Below are positions 8,954 through 18,140 of a stretch of DNA of 64,000 nucleotides, one piece after another (position 1 is the stretch's first letter; each line of letters opens with the position of its first letter). A model generated the notes under the pieces. That model was given only the letters and a program-made list of their open reading frames with translations, did no database searches and had not been told where the DNA came from. The stretch comes from Bradyrhizobium sp. WSM471 (GTDB lineage: Bacteria; Pseudomonadota; Alphaproteobacteria; Rhizobiales; Xanthobacteraceae), in contig NZ_CM001442.1 in the NCBI RefSeq assembly GCF_000244915.1, positions 2,046,001 through 2,110,000 on the forward strand, given 5' to 3'. The translations under genes were made by a program, and so were the position numbers.

Positions 8954-11047
8954 ATGAATGTTAATCCCGGACGGCACCTGCGCGAGATCGCGAAGCTGAC
9001 GGTCAGCATTCGGCTCGCCGTCTCGGCGCTGGTCCTGACCGCGATCCTTTTGACCGCGGCTCTCTCCAGCCTCCTGTGGTGGCGCACGGCGGAGGCGGCG
9101 AGCCGGCAGCTCGCATCGACCATCAACGAGCAGATCGTGGCCGCCGTCCGCAAGGAGGTTGCCGCGATCGTGGACGAGGCGCGTGCCGCCCACACCGCGA
9201 TCCGCACCCTGTTCCTGCAGAACGTGCTCGACACCCGCGACGCCGACAAGCGCGAATTCGTGTTCCTGTCGCAACTGCAATCGCAGGCGACGATCTCCTG
9301 GGTCGCCTTCGGCTGGCCTGACGGGTCCTTCTTCGCCGCGCACAAGCTCGGCGACCGCCGCCTGGAGATGATGGAGATATCGCTGACCGATCATGCCGGC
9401 CAGCGCCGCATCGACGAGTACGATGTGGTTCCCGGCGACATCGAATTCGCCAATCGCCGTTTCGAGCCGACCGATTTTCGCGTCGCGGATCGCGCCTGGT
9501 TCAAGACCGGGCTGGCGGCCGGGGAGCCGGAGTGGTTCAAGGTCATGGACCATCCGACCGGCGAGCGGCCGTCGATTGCCTTTGCCGGTCCGATCGACGT
9601 CTACCAGGAGCGGCAGGGCGTCCTCGCCATCGTCATCGAGTACACCAGGCTCGCGCGCTTCCTGTCGCAGCTCGAGGTCGGGCGCACCGGAACGGCCTTC
9701 ATCATCGACGGCAGTGGCGAGCTGATCGCGGCGCCCGACAAGGATGCCGACGAGCTGCACGCCGCGAAGGGCGATACGACGCTGCTACCGCTGGCGCGGA
9801 TGGCACTCGTGAAGGCGGGCGAGGATGGCCGCAAGGAAGCCTGGCGAAACCGGCTGACGTCAGCTGGTGCGGCTTACGAGGTGGCGCTGACGCCGCTGCC
9901 GTTTCCCGGCTGGTCGCTCGCGACCGTGATCCCCGAGGCCGAGTTCCTCGGTCCGGTCGAGACGACGTTGCGCCGCCTGATCCTCGGCCTTGCCATCGGC
10001 GCCGTACTCGCGGCGCTGGCCTCGGCGATGCTGGCGCGTTCCGTCATCGCCGCGCCGCTGTCGCGCGTCGTCGGCGAGCTGCGTCATGTCGAAGCCTTCG
10101 CGCTGGAGCAGGTCCGCCGCCATCCGTCGCGGCTCAAGGAGATCGCGAGCCTGTCGGGCGCGATCGCCGAGATGGCGGCCGGCCTGTCGGCGTTTCGCAA
10201 ATTCATCCCGGCCGATCTGGTCCGCTCGCTGTTGCGCCAGGGCGTCGAGGCAAGGCCAGGTGGCAGCATGCAGGAGCTCAGCGTGATGTTCGTCGACATC
10301 GCCGGCTTCACCGGGCTGTCCGAGCGGCTGGGCGACCGTGTCGTGCCGCTGTTGTCGCGCTATCTTGACCTCGCCTCCGAGGCCGTCGTCGCCAATGGCG
10401 GCACCATCGACAAGTTCATCGGCGACGCCGTCATGGCGTTCTGGGGCGCGCCGCAGCCGCAGGCCGACCACGCGCTGCGCTGCTGCCGCGCGGCGCTCGG
10501 CTGTTGCAGGGCCATCGCGGCGTCGGGCCTTGCCGACGATCTCGGCCAGCCGCTCCAGATCCGCATCGGCATCAATTCCGGTCGCATGCTGGTCGGTAAC
10601 ATCGGCTCGGAATTGCGCCTGAATTATACCGTGATCGGCGATGCCGTGAACGTCGCGAGCCGCCTCGAGGGCGCCAACAAATCCTACGGCACGCAAATCC
10701 TCATTGGCGAAGCGACCGAACGTCTCGCACGTAGCGCCATCATCACGCGCGAGATCGACAGCATCGCCGTGTATGGACGCGAGGAGGGGTTTGCGGTCTA
10801 CGAGTTGGTCGGACTCGTCGGGGAGGGCGGCGGCGACGAGACGCTCGATTGGATCGTCCGCTATGAACAGGGCCTCGCGAACTATCGCGCGCGCCGGTTT
10901 GCGGCTGCACTTGCTGATTTTGAAGCCGTGCTGAACATGCGCGGCCCGGATCGTCCGGCTGAACTGATGCGCGATCGCTGCGGGCAGTTGGTTGAGAGCG
11001 CGCCTGATGTTGCGTGGCGCCCGGTCGCGGCACTGACGACGAAGTAG
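8954..11047 (+). CDS. membrane-bound Cache-domain adenylate cyclase
   Basis: A 697-residue receptor cyclase. Residues about 20-43 form a first membrane segment, followed by a periplasmic Cache-type sensor region of about 290 residues and a second membrane segment at about 340-362. After a linker comes a class III cyclase domain from about 440: MFVDIAGFTGLSERLGD holds the first metal Asp, IDKFIGDAVMAFWGAP the second, and NYTVIGDAVNVASRLEG the base-recognition strand. Lys in KFIGD and Thr in NYTVIGD favour ATP as substrate. A short helical tail follows. It should make cAMP in response to an extracytoplasmic ligand or stress. It is the first of three cyclase genes in 5 kb. Confidence 0.9.
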   Translation: MNVNPGRHLREIAKLTVSIRLAVSALVLTAILLTAALSSLLWWRTAEAASRQLASTINEQIVAAVRKEVAAIVDEARAAHTAIRTLFLQNVLDTRDADKREFVFLSQLQSQATISWVAFGWPDGSFFAAHKLGDRRLEMMEISLTDHAGQRRIDEYDVVPGDIEFANRRFEPTDFRVADRAWFKTGLAAGEPEWFKVMDHPTGERPSIAFAGPIDVYQERQGVLAIVIEYTRLARFLSQLEVGRTGTAFIIDGSGELIAAPDKDADELHAAKGDTTLLPLARMALVKAGEDGRKEAWRNRLTSAGAAYEVALTPLPFPGWSLATVIPEAEFLGPVETTLRRLILGLAIGAVLAALASAMLARSVIAAPLSRVVGELRHVEAFALEQVRRHPSRLKEIASLSGAIAEMAAGLSAFRKFIPADLVRSLLRQGVEARPGGSMQELSVMFVDIAGFTGLSERLGDRVVPLLSRYLDLASEAVVANGGTIDKFIGDAVMAFWGAPQPQADHALRCCRAALGCCRAIAASGLADDLGQPLQIRIGINSGRMLVGNIGSELRLNYTVIGDAVNVASRLEGANKSYGTQILIGEATERLARSAIITREIDSIAVYGREEGFAVYELVGLVGEGGGDETLDWIVRYEQGLANYRARRFAAALADFEAVLNMRGPDRPAELMRDRCGQLVESAPDVAWRPVAALTTK

Positions 11048-11150
11048 TTGCGAAAGATTGGCGTGCTGACGGACGAGAGCTGGCGACGATCCCGTCTGCA
11101 TGATACGCAACTGGCACCCGCCCTCTTGCGCTCCCGGACTACCTCGAGAC

Positions 11151-11735
11151 ATGAAAATCACACTGCTGAAATCCGAAGACTACGCCCGCTCGCCCTGGAA
11201 GAACGGCGGCGGCATCTTCACCGATATTGCGGACGCCCATCGCGCTGGTTCCTCAGCGAAGGATTGGGACAGCCTGCTGTGGCGCTTCGCGGCTACGCCG
11301 ATCGTGGCGCCCGGGCCGTTTTCCCATATGCCCGGCATCGACCGTTTGCAGATGGTGGTCGGCGGGCGCGGACTGGTGCTGAAGTCGCCCACCCAGGAGT
11401 TCGACGAGCGCGAGCCGTTCACCACGGTGCGCTTCACCGGCGAGCTCGAGATCGTGACCAGGCTCGAGGAAGGGCCAGTCGAAGTTGTGAATTTGATGGG
11501 CCGGCGCGGTGCGGTCGCGCTTGAGCTCGAAGCGCTCAGGGAGCCCGGTGAGCGGCGATTGTCCGCCGGCACGCATCTCATCTATGCGGCGCGCGGCGAC
11601 TGCGGCATCCGTCTCGACGGCACGGATTTTTCGATTTCGCACGAAAACACCTCGAAAGTCGAACTGACCGGGGTGTCGACGCTTGCGCTCGTCTCGGGAC
11701 TGGCCGTGCTGGGCTCTATCCAGGTCGTCGGCTGA
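11151..11735 (+). CDS. HutD/Ves family cupin protein
   Basis: A 194-residue protein opening with LLKSEDYARSPWKNGGGIFT, the HutD/Ves family signature, followed by beta-rich sequence of a bicupin fold (PGPFSHMPGIDRLQMVVGG, then EPFTTVRFTGELEIV). HutD is linked with histidine utilisation in pseudomonads and Ves with cold-induced expression in E. coli; its biochemical role is poorly defined. No hut genes are nearby. An in-frame start 51 bp upstream is possible, but the conserved family N-terminus begins at this ATG. Confidence 0.8.
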   Translation: MKITLLKSEDYARSPWKNGGGIFTDIADAHRAGSSAKDWDSLLWRFAATPIVAPGPFSHMPGIDRLQMVVGGRGLVLKSPTQEFDEREPFTTVRFTGELEIVTRLEEGPVEVVNLMGRRGAVALELEALREPGERRLSAGTHLIYAARGDCGIRLDGTDFSISHENTSKVELTGVSTLALVSGLAVLGSIQVVG

Positions 11736-11878
11736 ACAGCGTTCCCGCCCATCAGAGCACTGCGTACAATCCGTGCAACTGGCTAGGTTGACGCCGTCGC
11801 GCCGGAGCACGATATCTGCCCTGATGCAGACCGCCGCCCAAAGCACGATGTGGGTGGCCACGATATGAACGGGCAGAT

Positions 11879-13063
11879 ATGACCGCGCCAGACAAGAAAT
11901 CCGCCACGCTGTCCGACGGAGTCGTCGATTGGCTGATCAACGGAACGCGCGACGAGCGCTTCATCGACAATATCTTTGCGGAGATGTGCATCCGGCTTCA
12001 GCAGGCCGGCATTCCGCTGGCGCGGTCGACGCTTCACGTGCTGATCCAGCACCCGCAATGGCTGGGCGCCCGTTTCATGTGGTCCGACGGCATGCGCGAG
12101 GCGGAGATTGCACGGGTCGACCATGACGTCCGCGAGCGGTCCGAATTCATCGGCAGTCCCGCCAGCGAAATGTTCGACGGCGCGACCGAGTTGCGCGAAA
12201 ATCTCGAGCGGGACCCCGCGCTCGGCCGCAAGCACACGCTCTACCGCGAGATGCGCGCGCAGGGCCTCACCGACTATGTGGCCTGGCCGCTCTATCACAC
12301 GCTCGGCAAGCGCCATCTCGTCACCTTCGCGACCAACCGGCCCGGCGGGTTCGACGACGCTCACGTCGCCGCCCTCAAGAACCTATTGCCGGTGCTGGCG
12401 CTGGTCAGCGAGATCCGTGTCAAGAATCGACTGGCGCGGACGCTGCTCGAGACCTATGTCGGCTCCCATGCCGGCGAGCTCATCCTCGCCGGCGCCACAC
12501 GGCGCGGCACCGGCACGACGGTGCGCGCCGCGATCATGATCTGCGATCTGCGCGACTTCACCAGGATTTCCGACAATTGGCCGCGCGACGACGTCATCGA
12601 TCTGCTCAACGATTATTTCGACGCGATGTCGGAGCCGATCGCGCGGCATGGCGGCGAGATCCTGAAATTCATCGGTGACGGCCTGCTCGCGATCTTCCCG
12701 CTGAGCGAGCCCGAGGCCTGCCCAAACCTGCTGCATGCCGTGACCGAAGCCCGTCAGGCCATGACCGCGTTGAACGCGCGCAACAACGGCACCGGCCGCG
12801 CGCCGCTGAACTACGGCATCGGCGTCCATGTCGGCGACGTCATGTACGGCAATATCGGATCGTCCACCCGGCTCGACTTCACCGTGATCGGTCCCGCCGT
12901 GAACATGGCCTCGCGGCTCGAAGCTCTGACCAAGCAATTGGGAAAGAAAGTGTTGCTGTCACGCGACTTTGCCGAGCTGGTCGAGCGAGAGTTCGAGCTG
13001 GAGCATGTCGGAAAATATGAAGTGCGCGGCTTCAGTGATCCGATCGAGCTCTTTGCGTTTTGA
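11879..13063 (+). CDS. soluble adenylate/guanylate cyclase
   Basis: A 394-residue protein with no membrane segment. The N-terminal 190 residues resemble the sensory region found in many rhizobial soluble cyclases. The class III catalytic domain follows: MICDLRDFTRISDNWPRDD with the first metal Asp, GGEILKFIGDGLLAIFPL, and RLDFTVIGPAVNMASRLEA. The Lys in LKFIGD and Thr in FTVIG support adenylate cyclase activity. The ATG overlaps the end of a GC-poor leader (11.74-11.88 kb) in which I see no gene. Confidence 0.88.
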   Translation: MTAPDKKSATLSDGVVDWLINGTRDERFIDNIFAEMCIRLQQAGIPLARSTLHVLIQHPQWLGARFMWSDGMREAEIARVDHDVRERSEFIGSPASEMFDGATELRENLERDPALGRKHTLYREMRAQGLTDYVAWPLYHTLGKRHLVTFATNRPGGFDDAHVAALKNLLPVLALVSEIRVKNRLARTLLETYVGSHAGELILAGATRRGTGTTVRAAIMICDLRDFTRISDNWPRDDVIDLLNDYFDAMSEPIARHGGEILKFIGDGLLAIFPLSEPEACPNLLHAVTEARQAMTALNARNNGTGRAPLNYGIGVHVGDVMYGNIGSSTRLDFTVIGPAVNMASRLEALTKQLGKKVLLSRDFAELVEREFELEHVGKYEVRGFSDPIELFAF

Positions 13064-13321
13064 AGATGACGGACGCCCCCGGGGCTACGCAGCGGGCGAG
13101 CTTCGAGTCCTGTTGCCAACGCAGGATTGTGTGACTACGCTCGGGCGAAGCCGCCCAAGCGTTTCATCCAAGCGTGTCATCGATCGGCCGCACGTTCATG
13201 CCAAAATTCCTCCGCATCGGACTCCATCAGTCGAACGTATCGGGTTACACGTCGAAGGCGTGGTGCGTCCGGCGCGTCGGCACGGCGATCCTCCTGAAAT
13301 GGGGCGCCGTGGAGGTCCAGG

Positions 13322-13996
13322 GTGCCGGTGACGGACGAAAGGTCTACTGGACCCGTCTGCCGCAGCAGAAGACAATTCGCTGCGGCAGCGCGCAGCGGGC
13401 CCAGGATTACGCCAAGGCCGCGATCGCGCGGCGCCGCAACCATCGCTATGAACCGCTCGTCGGCGCGATCGTGCTCCGGCGCCGACGGGGCCGCGAGCAG
13501 CACCGAGCTCAAGCGAGCGCTCGCCACGATCCTGATCGTCGATATCGTCGGCTCCACCGCAAAAGCCGCAAAGCTCGGCGATGCCCGCTGGACCAAGATC
13601 ATGGGTCATTATTACGCGGCGGTCCGCAAGGAGCTGAAAAGCTCGCGCGGCAAGGAAGTCACGACCACGGGCGACGGCGTGCTGGCGACGTTCAAGACGC
13701 CGGCTGCCGGAATCAATTGCGCGACCGCGATTCAGAAGGCCGTGCGTACGCTCGGTCTCGAGATCAGGGTCGGCCTGCATGCCGGCGAATACACCGTGAG
13801 CGGCACCGAGGCGGTCGGCCTCGCCTTCCACATCGGCACCCGCGTCGCCGCAAAGGCGCGCGCCGGTGAAGTCTTGGTCTCCGGCGCGGTGAAGGAGCTG
13901 ATGACGACGCAGTCCGAGATCCGCTTCAGGGATCACGGCCTGCATCAGCTCAAGGGCGTCCCGGAAAAATGGAGGCTCTATAGAGTGGAGGGGTGA
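13322..13996 (+). CDS. cyclase-domain protein with degenerate N-terminus
   Basis: A 224-residue frame whose C-terminal 160 residues form a class III cyclase domain: ATILIVDIVGSTAKAAKLGD, then EVTTTGDGVLATFKTPAAG and LEIRVGLHAGEY. The Lys before the second metal Asp is replaced by Thr (TTTGDG), as in the branch fused to LuxR or hydrolase proteins. Residues 1-55 are Arg/Ser-rich and look non-coding, so the true start may be the ATG at 13448, or the gene may be the surviving 3' part of a longer cyclase. Activity is uncertain. Confidence 0.65.
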   Translation: MPVTDERSTGPVCRSRRQFAAAARSGPRITPRPRSRGAATIAMNRSSARSCSGADGAASSTELKRALATILIVDIVGSTAKAAKLGDARWTKIMGHYYAAVRKELKSSRGKEVTTTGDGVLATFKTPAAGINCATAIQKAVRTLGLEIRVGLHAGEYTVSGTEAVGLAFHIGTRVAAKARAGEVLVSGAVKELMTTQSEIRFRDHGLHQLKGVPEKWRLYRVEG

Positions 13997-14011
13997 GAGT
14001 GGGTGAAGCTC

Positions 14012-14842
14012 TCACCGTCCTTCGTAAACGGGTGGACGCTTCTGCGCCTCGGCATCCCGCCCTTCCTGGAAATCCCTCGTCGTGAGCAGCGCGCGATATT
14101 GGTCGCCAAGCTTGGCAAGCGCGGTCTCGGGGTCTTCGAGCGCAAGGCGCGAGGACGCCATGGAGGTCTTGATGCCGAGGGGAGCGCATGCGGCGATCTT
14201 CTCGGCGATCTCGACAGCCTTCGCGAGGGCGGAGTCGCGGTTTGCTGCCACCTCCTGAACCGTTCCGATCCGGAGCGCTTCGTTCGCATCCCAATGATCG
14301 CCCGTGAGAATGAACCGCATGGCATTTCCCCAGCCGGCTTCTCGGGGGAAGCGGACGGTTGAACCGCCTCCGGGAAAGCGGCCGTGTGTGTTCTCGTCCT
14401 GGCCGAAATCCGTGTCTTCCGATGCGATGCGGACGTCCGCAACGAGGAAGATCTCGTGGGCCATATTCCAGGTGTCGCCATGCACCGCGACAATCAGCGG
14501 CTTGGTGAGCGCCGGCTTGGTTCGCCCGAGCGGGTCGATGAAGCCGGGTCCTTCCATCATCGTCCGTCCCGATTGGGCGAATGCCTTGTAGGCGTCGACA
14601 TCGACACCTCTGGAGAAGCGTTCGCCGTAGCCGAACAGAACCGCCGCACGCAGCGAGGGATCCCGATCGTACTGGTAGTAGGCTCTCGCCAGGTTTTCCG
14701 TCGCCTCCGGATCCAGCCGATTGTCGATGCCGGGCCTGTTGATGCCGATCAGCACGATGTGGCCTTTGCGCTCGATGGTGATCTTGGTCCGCTCACTGTA
14801 CGGAATGTCCGCCATCGGCGCGGACTCGTCAGGTTGTGACAT
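14012..14842 (-). CDS. enoyl-CoA hydratase/isomerase (crotonase) family protein
   Basis: A 276-residue crotonase-fold protein: IVLIGINRPGIDNRLDP at the N-terminus, an oxyanion-hole stretch around FGYGERFSRGVDVDAY, and DVRIASEDTDFGQDENTHG. The usual second Glu region is FPREAGWGNAMRFILTGDHW. Members act on acyl-CoA thioesters in the cytoplasm. I chose the ATG at 14842 because the sequence before it is not conserved in style; a start 60 bp further up is possible. It stands alone, convergent with the cyclase gene. Confidence 0.85.
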   Translation of the reverse strand: MSQPDESAPMADIPYSERTKITIERKGHIVLIGINRPGIDNRLDPEATENLARAYYQYDRDPSLRAAVLFGYGERFSRGVDVDAYKAFAQSGRTMMEGPGFIDPLGRTKPALTKPLIVAVHGDTWNMAHEIFLVADVRIASEDTDFGQDENTHGRFPGGGSTVRFPREAGWGNAMRFILTGDHWDANEALRIGTVQEVAANRDSALAKAVEIAEKIAACAPLGIKTSMASSRLALEDPETALAKLGDQYRALLTTRDFQEGRDAEAQKRPPVYEGR

Positions 14843-14902
14843 CTGGATTCCATCTTCCCATGCTTGGGCCTGCAACGCGACTGGTCTCGAAACAGCGGTC
14901 AT

Positions 14903-15148
14903 GACCGATGCCGATGATGTCGCTCCGGCGCGGGCCGGTCGATGCGATCACCTGAATGATGAGAGCGCTGCAACGATGATGTGGTACCGTGCGGGGAATT
15001 GCATCAGGGCCGACACGCGCGATCGTGCGTATCCGAAAACGCGTCTACGTTTTCGAAATGACGATGAATGAGGGTGTGGGCTCAAGAGCGTGCCGGAGCT
15101 ATGGCGGGTTTGGGACTGAGGCGATGCGCGCGGGGCGCATCCGCGCCC
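14903..15148. other. intergenic, no gene seen
   Basis: Between the start of the crotonase gene and the stop of the reductase gene. I see no reading frame with a ribosome-binding site and no clear hairpin terminator. Confidence 0.5.
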
Positions 15149-16150
15149 TCATCTCATCTGGACGACGATTTTCCCCTTGGCTCGTCCCTTTTCGAGATAG
15201 GCCAGCGCCTCTTTCGCCTGTTCGAACGGAAAGACCTTGTCGATCACCGGCCGGATGCGCTCCGCCTTGAGGAGTTCGCCGATCTCGGCGAGTTGCCTGC
15301 CGTCCGGGTGCACGAACACGAACGAATAGTCCGCGCCCATTTTGCCGGCGTGGCGAATGATCTTGCGGCTCAGCAATCCGAACAGCAGCACCATGAAGAC
15401 ATTCATTCCCCGGGCGCGCGCGAACGCGGCGTCCGGCGGCCCGACCAGCGAAGCAATCCTGCTCCCCCGCTTCAGGATACGAAGCGATGTCTCGAGCGCG
15501 TCGCCCCTGAGCGTACCCAGCACCGCGTCGTAATCCCGCAGCACCGCCTCGAATTGCTGGGTTTTGTAGTCGATCACCTCGTCAGCCCCGAGGCTGCGCA
15601 CCAGATCGATGTTTCCAGTGCTGGTCGTCGTCCCGACTTTGGCGCCCAGATATTTCGCGAGTTGGATCGCGAATGTGCCGATGCCGCCGGCGCCCGCGGG
15701 GATGAACACCTTCTGGCCGGGCTTGAGACGTATGTGCTCCCTAAGAGCTTGCCATGATGTCAGGCCGACCATCGGGATCGAGGCCGCGTGCACGAAGTCC
15801 AGATTCGGCGGCTTGAGCGCGGCGGCATCCTCCGGCACGGTCGCGAATTCGGCGAGAGCGCCGGTGCCGTGGTCGAAGATGCTGGCGAAGACGGCGTCGC
15901 CCGGCTTGAAGCGGGTCACGCGGCTTCCGACCTCGACGACAATGCCCGCGAGATCGCTACCCAGCGTGGCCGGCAGCTGAAACTTGAGGATCGGCTTGAA
16001 CGTTCCTTTCGGAATCATGTTGTCGATCGGGTTCAAGCCCGCGGCGTGAACCTGGACCAGAATTTCGTTCGGTTTGGGCGTCGGCAGCGGGACCTCGGCG
16101 AACGCGATCTGGTCCGGCTTGCCGTAACGCTTGAAAATGAGGGCTTTCAT
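15149..16150 (-). CDS. zinc-independent MDR quinone oxidoreductase
   Basis: A 333-residue medium-chain reductase: MKALIFKRYGKPDQIAFAEV at the start, GLNPIDNMIPKG and LGSDLAGIVVEVG in the catalytic domain, and the NADPH-binding turn IPAGAGGIGTFAIQLAKYLG. Zinc-ligand cysteines are missing, as expected for quinone oxidoreductases. The C-terminus AKGKIVVQM is typical. The ATG at 16150 follows GAGAGGAAAA; twelve extra residues upstream in frame are not conserved in style. It lies 47 bp downstream of the SDR gene on the same strand and may share its TetR control. Confidence 0.9.
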   Translation of the reverse strand: MKALIFKRYGKPDQIAFAEVPLPTPKPNEILVQVHAAGLNPIDNMIPKGTFKPILKFQLPATLGSDLAGIVVEVGSRVTRFKPGDAVFASIFDHGTGALAEFATVPEDAAALKPPNLDFVHAASIPMVGLTSWQALREHIRLKPGQKVFIPAGAGGIGTFAIQLAKYLGAKVGTTTSTGNIDLVRSLGADEVIDYKTQQFEAVLRDYDAVLGTLRGDALETSLRILKRGSRIASLVGPPDAAFARARGMNVFMVLLFGLLSRKIIRHAGKMGADYSFVFVHPDGRQLAEIGELLKAERIRPVIDKVFPFEQAKEALAYLEKGRAKGKIVVQMR

Positions 16151-16197
16151 TTTTCCTCTCGGTCCGAAGGTTCTTCGCAACAGCAAGCTTGCGGCCG

Positions 16198-17055
16198 TCA
16201 GAAAGCCCGCGCGGTGCGGGCGGGCTGCGGCGCCGCCGTCGCGTCGAGCCGCAAATCCTTTCGGATCCCGGCATCCACCAGGGCTGCGGGCGCAAACCGA
16301 CGCAGAAACCGCAGGCGCTTTGCAAGGCTGCCGGCCGCGTATTTGAGTTGCGGACGCGCCGCGCTCGCGGCCTTCAGCACGGTGTCGGCCACCACGCCGG
16401 GCTGTTCGGCCGTCGCCATCACCTCGTTCACCCGCTTGGTCACGCCGGCGCGCGCCTCGCGATATTCGTCGAACGTGGCGTCGGGCTCCATGAAGTTCGC
16501 GTCGAACGGGGTCTTGGTGTAGGCGGGCTCGACCACGGAGACCCGGATGCCCCGCGTGCGCAGTTCATGGTCGAGCGATTCCGAATAGCCCGCCACCGCG
16601 TGCTTGGTCGCGGCATAGAGCGCGCCGTAAGGCATCGGCAGAAACCCGAGCACCGAGCCGATATTGATGATGCGGCCGCTTCCATTGCGCCGCATGTGCG
16701 GCACCACGGCGCGCGTCATCCGGATCAGTCCGAAGAAGTTCGTCTCGAAAATCGCGCGCGCCTGCTCCATCGAGCTCTCTTCCGCGCCGGCAGGGGCAAC
16801 GCCGAAGCCGGCATTGTTCACCAGCAGATCGATGCGGCCCTCGCGCCGGATCACCTCGCCGACGGCGGCTTCCACCGATGCATCGCTGGTGACGTCGAGA
16901 GCCAGCATCTCGAACGCCTGCTTGCGCCCCTGCGCGCCCCGCCTGCTGGTGCCGAACACCTTGTAGCCGGCGTTGGCGAGCCGCTCCGCCGTGGCCTGGC
17001 CGATGCCTGAGGAGGCGCCGGTCACCAGCGCGATCTTCGGTGTAATCCTGTTCAT
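16198..17055 (-). CDS. SDR family oxidoreductase
   Basis: A 285-residue classical SDR: ALVTGASSGIGQATAERL for NAD(P) binding, NNAGFG, catalytic Ser in INIGSVLGF, and YAATKHAVAGYSESLDHEL with the Tyr-x3-Lys pair. It is divergent from a TetR gene, and two matching operator palindromes lie in the gap, so it is the likely target of that regulator, probably with the downstream quinone reductase. Such pairs often detoxify electrophiles or aldehydes; this role is inferred. Confidence 0.9.
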   Translation of the reverse strand: MNRITPKIALVTGASSGIGQATAERLANAGYKVFGTSRRGAQGRKQAFEMLALDVTSDASVEAAVGEVIRREGRIDLLVNNAGFGVAPAGAEESSMEQARAIFETNFFGLIRMTRAVVPHMRRNGSGRIINIGSVLGFLPMPYGALYAATKHAVAGYSESLDHELRTRGIRVSVVEPAYTKTPFDANFMEPDATFDEYREARAGVTKRVNEVMATAEQPGVVADTVLKAASAARPQLKYAAGSLAKRLRFLRRFAPAALVDAGIRKDLRLDATAAPQPARTARAF

Positions 17056-17096
17056 AATGCCTCTCCGGCGCCACTAAAGGGCGTGAAATCGTTTGA

Positions 17097-17133
17097 TTAC
17101 GATCGTAACTATTGATATACATGACGATCGTAA
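17097..17133. promoter_or_regulatory. paired TetR operators
   Basis: TTACGATCGTAA at 17097-17108 is a perfect 12-bp palindrome, and TGACGATCGTAA at 17122-17133 repeats it with one change. The copies are 25 bp apart centre to centre. They fill the gap between the divergent SDR and TetR genes in an AT-rich promoter region. Binding by the adjacent TetR protein is inferred. Confidence 0.7.
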
Positions 17134-17170
17134 TTATAAAAGTCAAGCCCCGTATCCGAGGATTGTCCCC

Positions 17171-17722
17171 ATGCGCGTCTCGAAGGAACAGGCCGCCAAA
17201 AATCGCGAGCATATTCTCGAGACCGCCTCCCGCCTGCTGCGGGAGCGCGGCATCGCCGGCGTCGGTGTCGACGCGCTCGCCGAGGCGGCCGGGATGACGC
17301 ACGGCAGCCTGTACAGTCAGTTCGGCTCCAAGGAGCGGCTGGTCGAGGAAGCCGTGGCCCATGCGATCAAGGCCAAAGGCCAGGAATTGCCCGAGGCGTT
17401 CGCGCTCGAGGACTATCTTTCGCAGTATCTCTCGCCGGGGCATCGCGACGATCCCGCCGCCGGCTGCCCCTTCGCTGCGCTCGCCTGTGAGGTTTCGCGT
17501 CAAGGCAGCGGCCTGAGGCAGCGCTTCACCGCCGGCGTGCGCGGCACGATCGCGCTGCTGAGCAGCCGGATGGCTTCCACGCTGAAGCCACGCCAGCGCG
17601 AGGACAAGGCGCTCGCAGCCGCCGCCTCAATGGTCGGCGCCCTCGTGCTCGCCCGCGCCGTGGACGATCCCAAGCTGTCGGACGATATCCTTCGCGCGAC
17701 GAGGAATTCACTGGCGGGGTGA
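17171..17722 (+). CDS. TetR/AcrR family regulator
   Basis: A 183-residue repressor. HTH at residues about 8-55: NREHILETASRLLRERGIAG, then VDALAEAAGMTHGSLYSQF. The C-terminal half has Cys residues in DDPAAGCPFAALACEVSRQG, a pattern of the NemR/YxaF-like branch that senses electrophiles. I took the ATG at 17171 (MRVSKEQAA) as the start; the in-frame start 78 bp upstream would place the operators inside the coding region. It probably represses itself and the divergent SDR gene. Confidence 0.85.
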   Translation: MRVSKEQAAKNREHILETASRLLRERGIAGVGVDALAEAAGMTHGSLYSQFGSKERLVEEAVAHAIKAKGQELPEAFALEDYLSQYLSPGHRDDPAAGCPFAALACEVSRQGSGLRQRFTAGVRGTIALLSSRMASTLKPRQREDKALAAAASMVGALVLARAVDDPKLSDDILRATRNSLAG

Positions 17723-17739
17723 CATCGTTCGCGGCGCGC

Positions 17740-18036
17740 CTATTTGCGGTTCGCTCCGGTGGAGCCGGAACCTGGCATGGCCTGCTGGCCGCCCTGGGTG
17801 TGCCTGGTGTCGTTGTCGCCTGGCCGCGCCGTGGAGGACTTGGCCGGTGCGTTCGCGCCGCCGCCATTGTTGTCCGATGACGTGTTGAGGCCGGAGGCTC
17901 CTGCTCCCGTCGTGCCGCCGGTGCCGGAGGAGCCGATGCTCGACCCGGTCCTGGACGCACCCGCGCCGCCTTGCGCAAATGCGGAAGGGGGGAATGCGAG
18001 AGCCGCAACGAGCCCTGCGAGAACCAGCTTTTTCAT
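17740..18036 (-). CDS. small secreted Gly/Ser-rich protein
   Basis: A 98-residue protein with a clear signal peptide (MKKLVLAGLVAALAFPPSAFAQ) followed by a low-complexity Gly/Ser/Thr/Asn region. The ribosome-binding site AAAGGAG precedes the ATG by 6 nt. No domain is recognised. Secreted low-complexity proteins of this kind are common in Bradyrhizobium; the function is unknown. Confidence 0.75.
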   Translation of the reverse strand: MKKLVLAGLVAALAFPPSAFAQGGAGASRTGSSIGSSGTGGTTGAGASGLNTSSDNNGGGANAPAKSSTARPGDNDTRHTQGGQQAMPGSGSTGANRK

Positions 18037-18140
18037 GTCCGCTCCTTTGCTTGACGTCGTCACATGCCGTGCCGAGGCAAAGATCTGGGGACGCACCTGT
18101 TCCTGCGGGGCAGCGCAAATCCGGCAACAGCGACGATGAG

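Noticed and set aside
13174..13869. Plus-strand 231-residue frame overlapping the third cyclase
   Set aside because: It is out of frame with the cyclase motifs and Arg-rich; the 13322-13996 frame carries the catalytic sequence.
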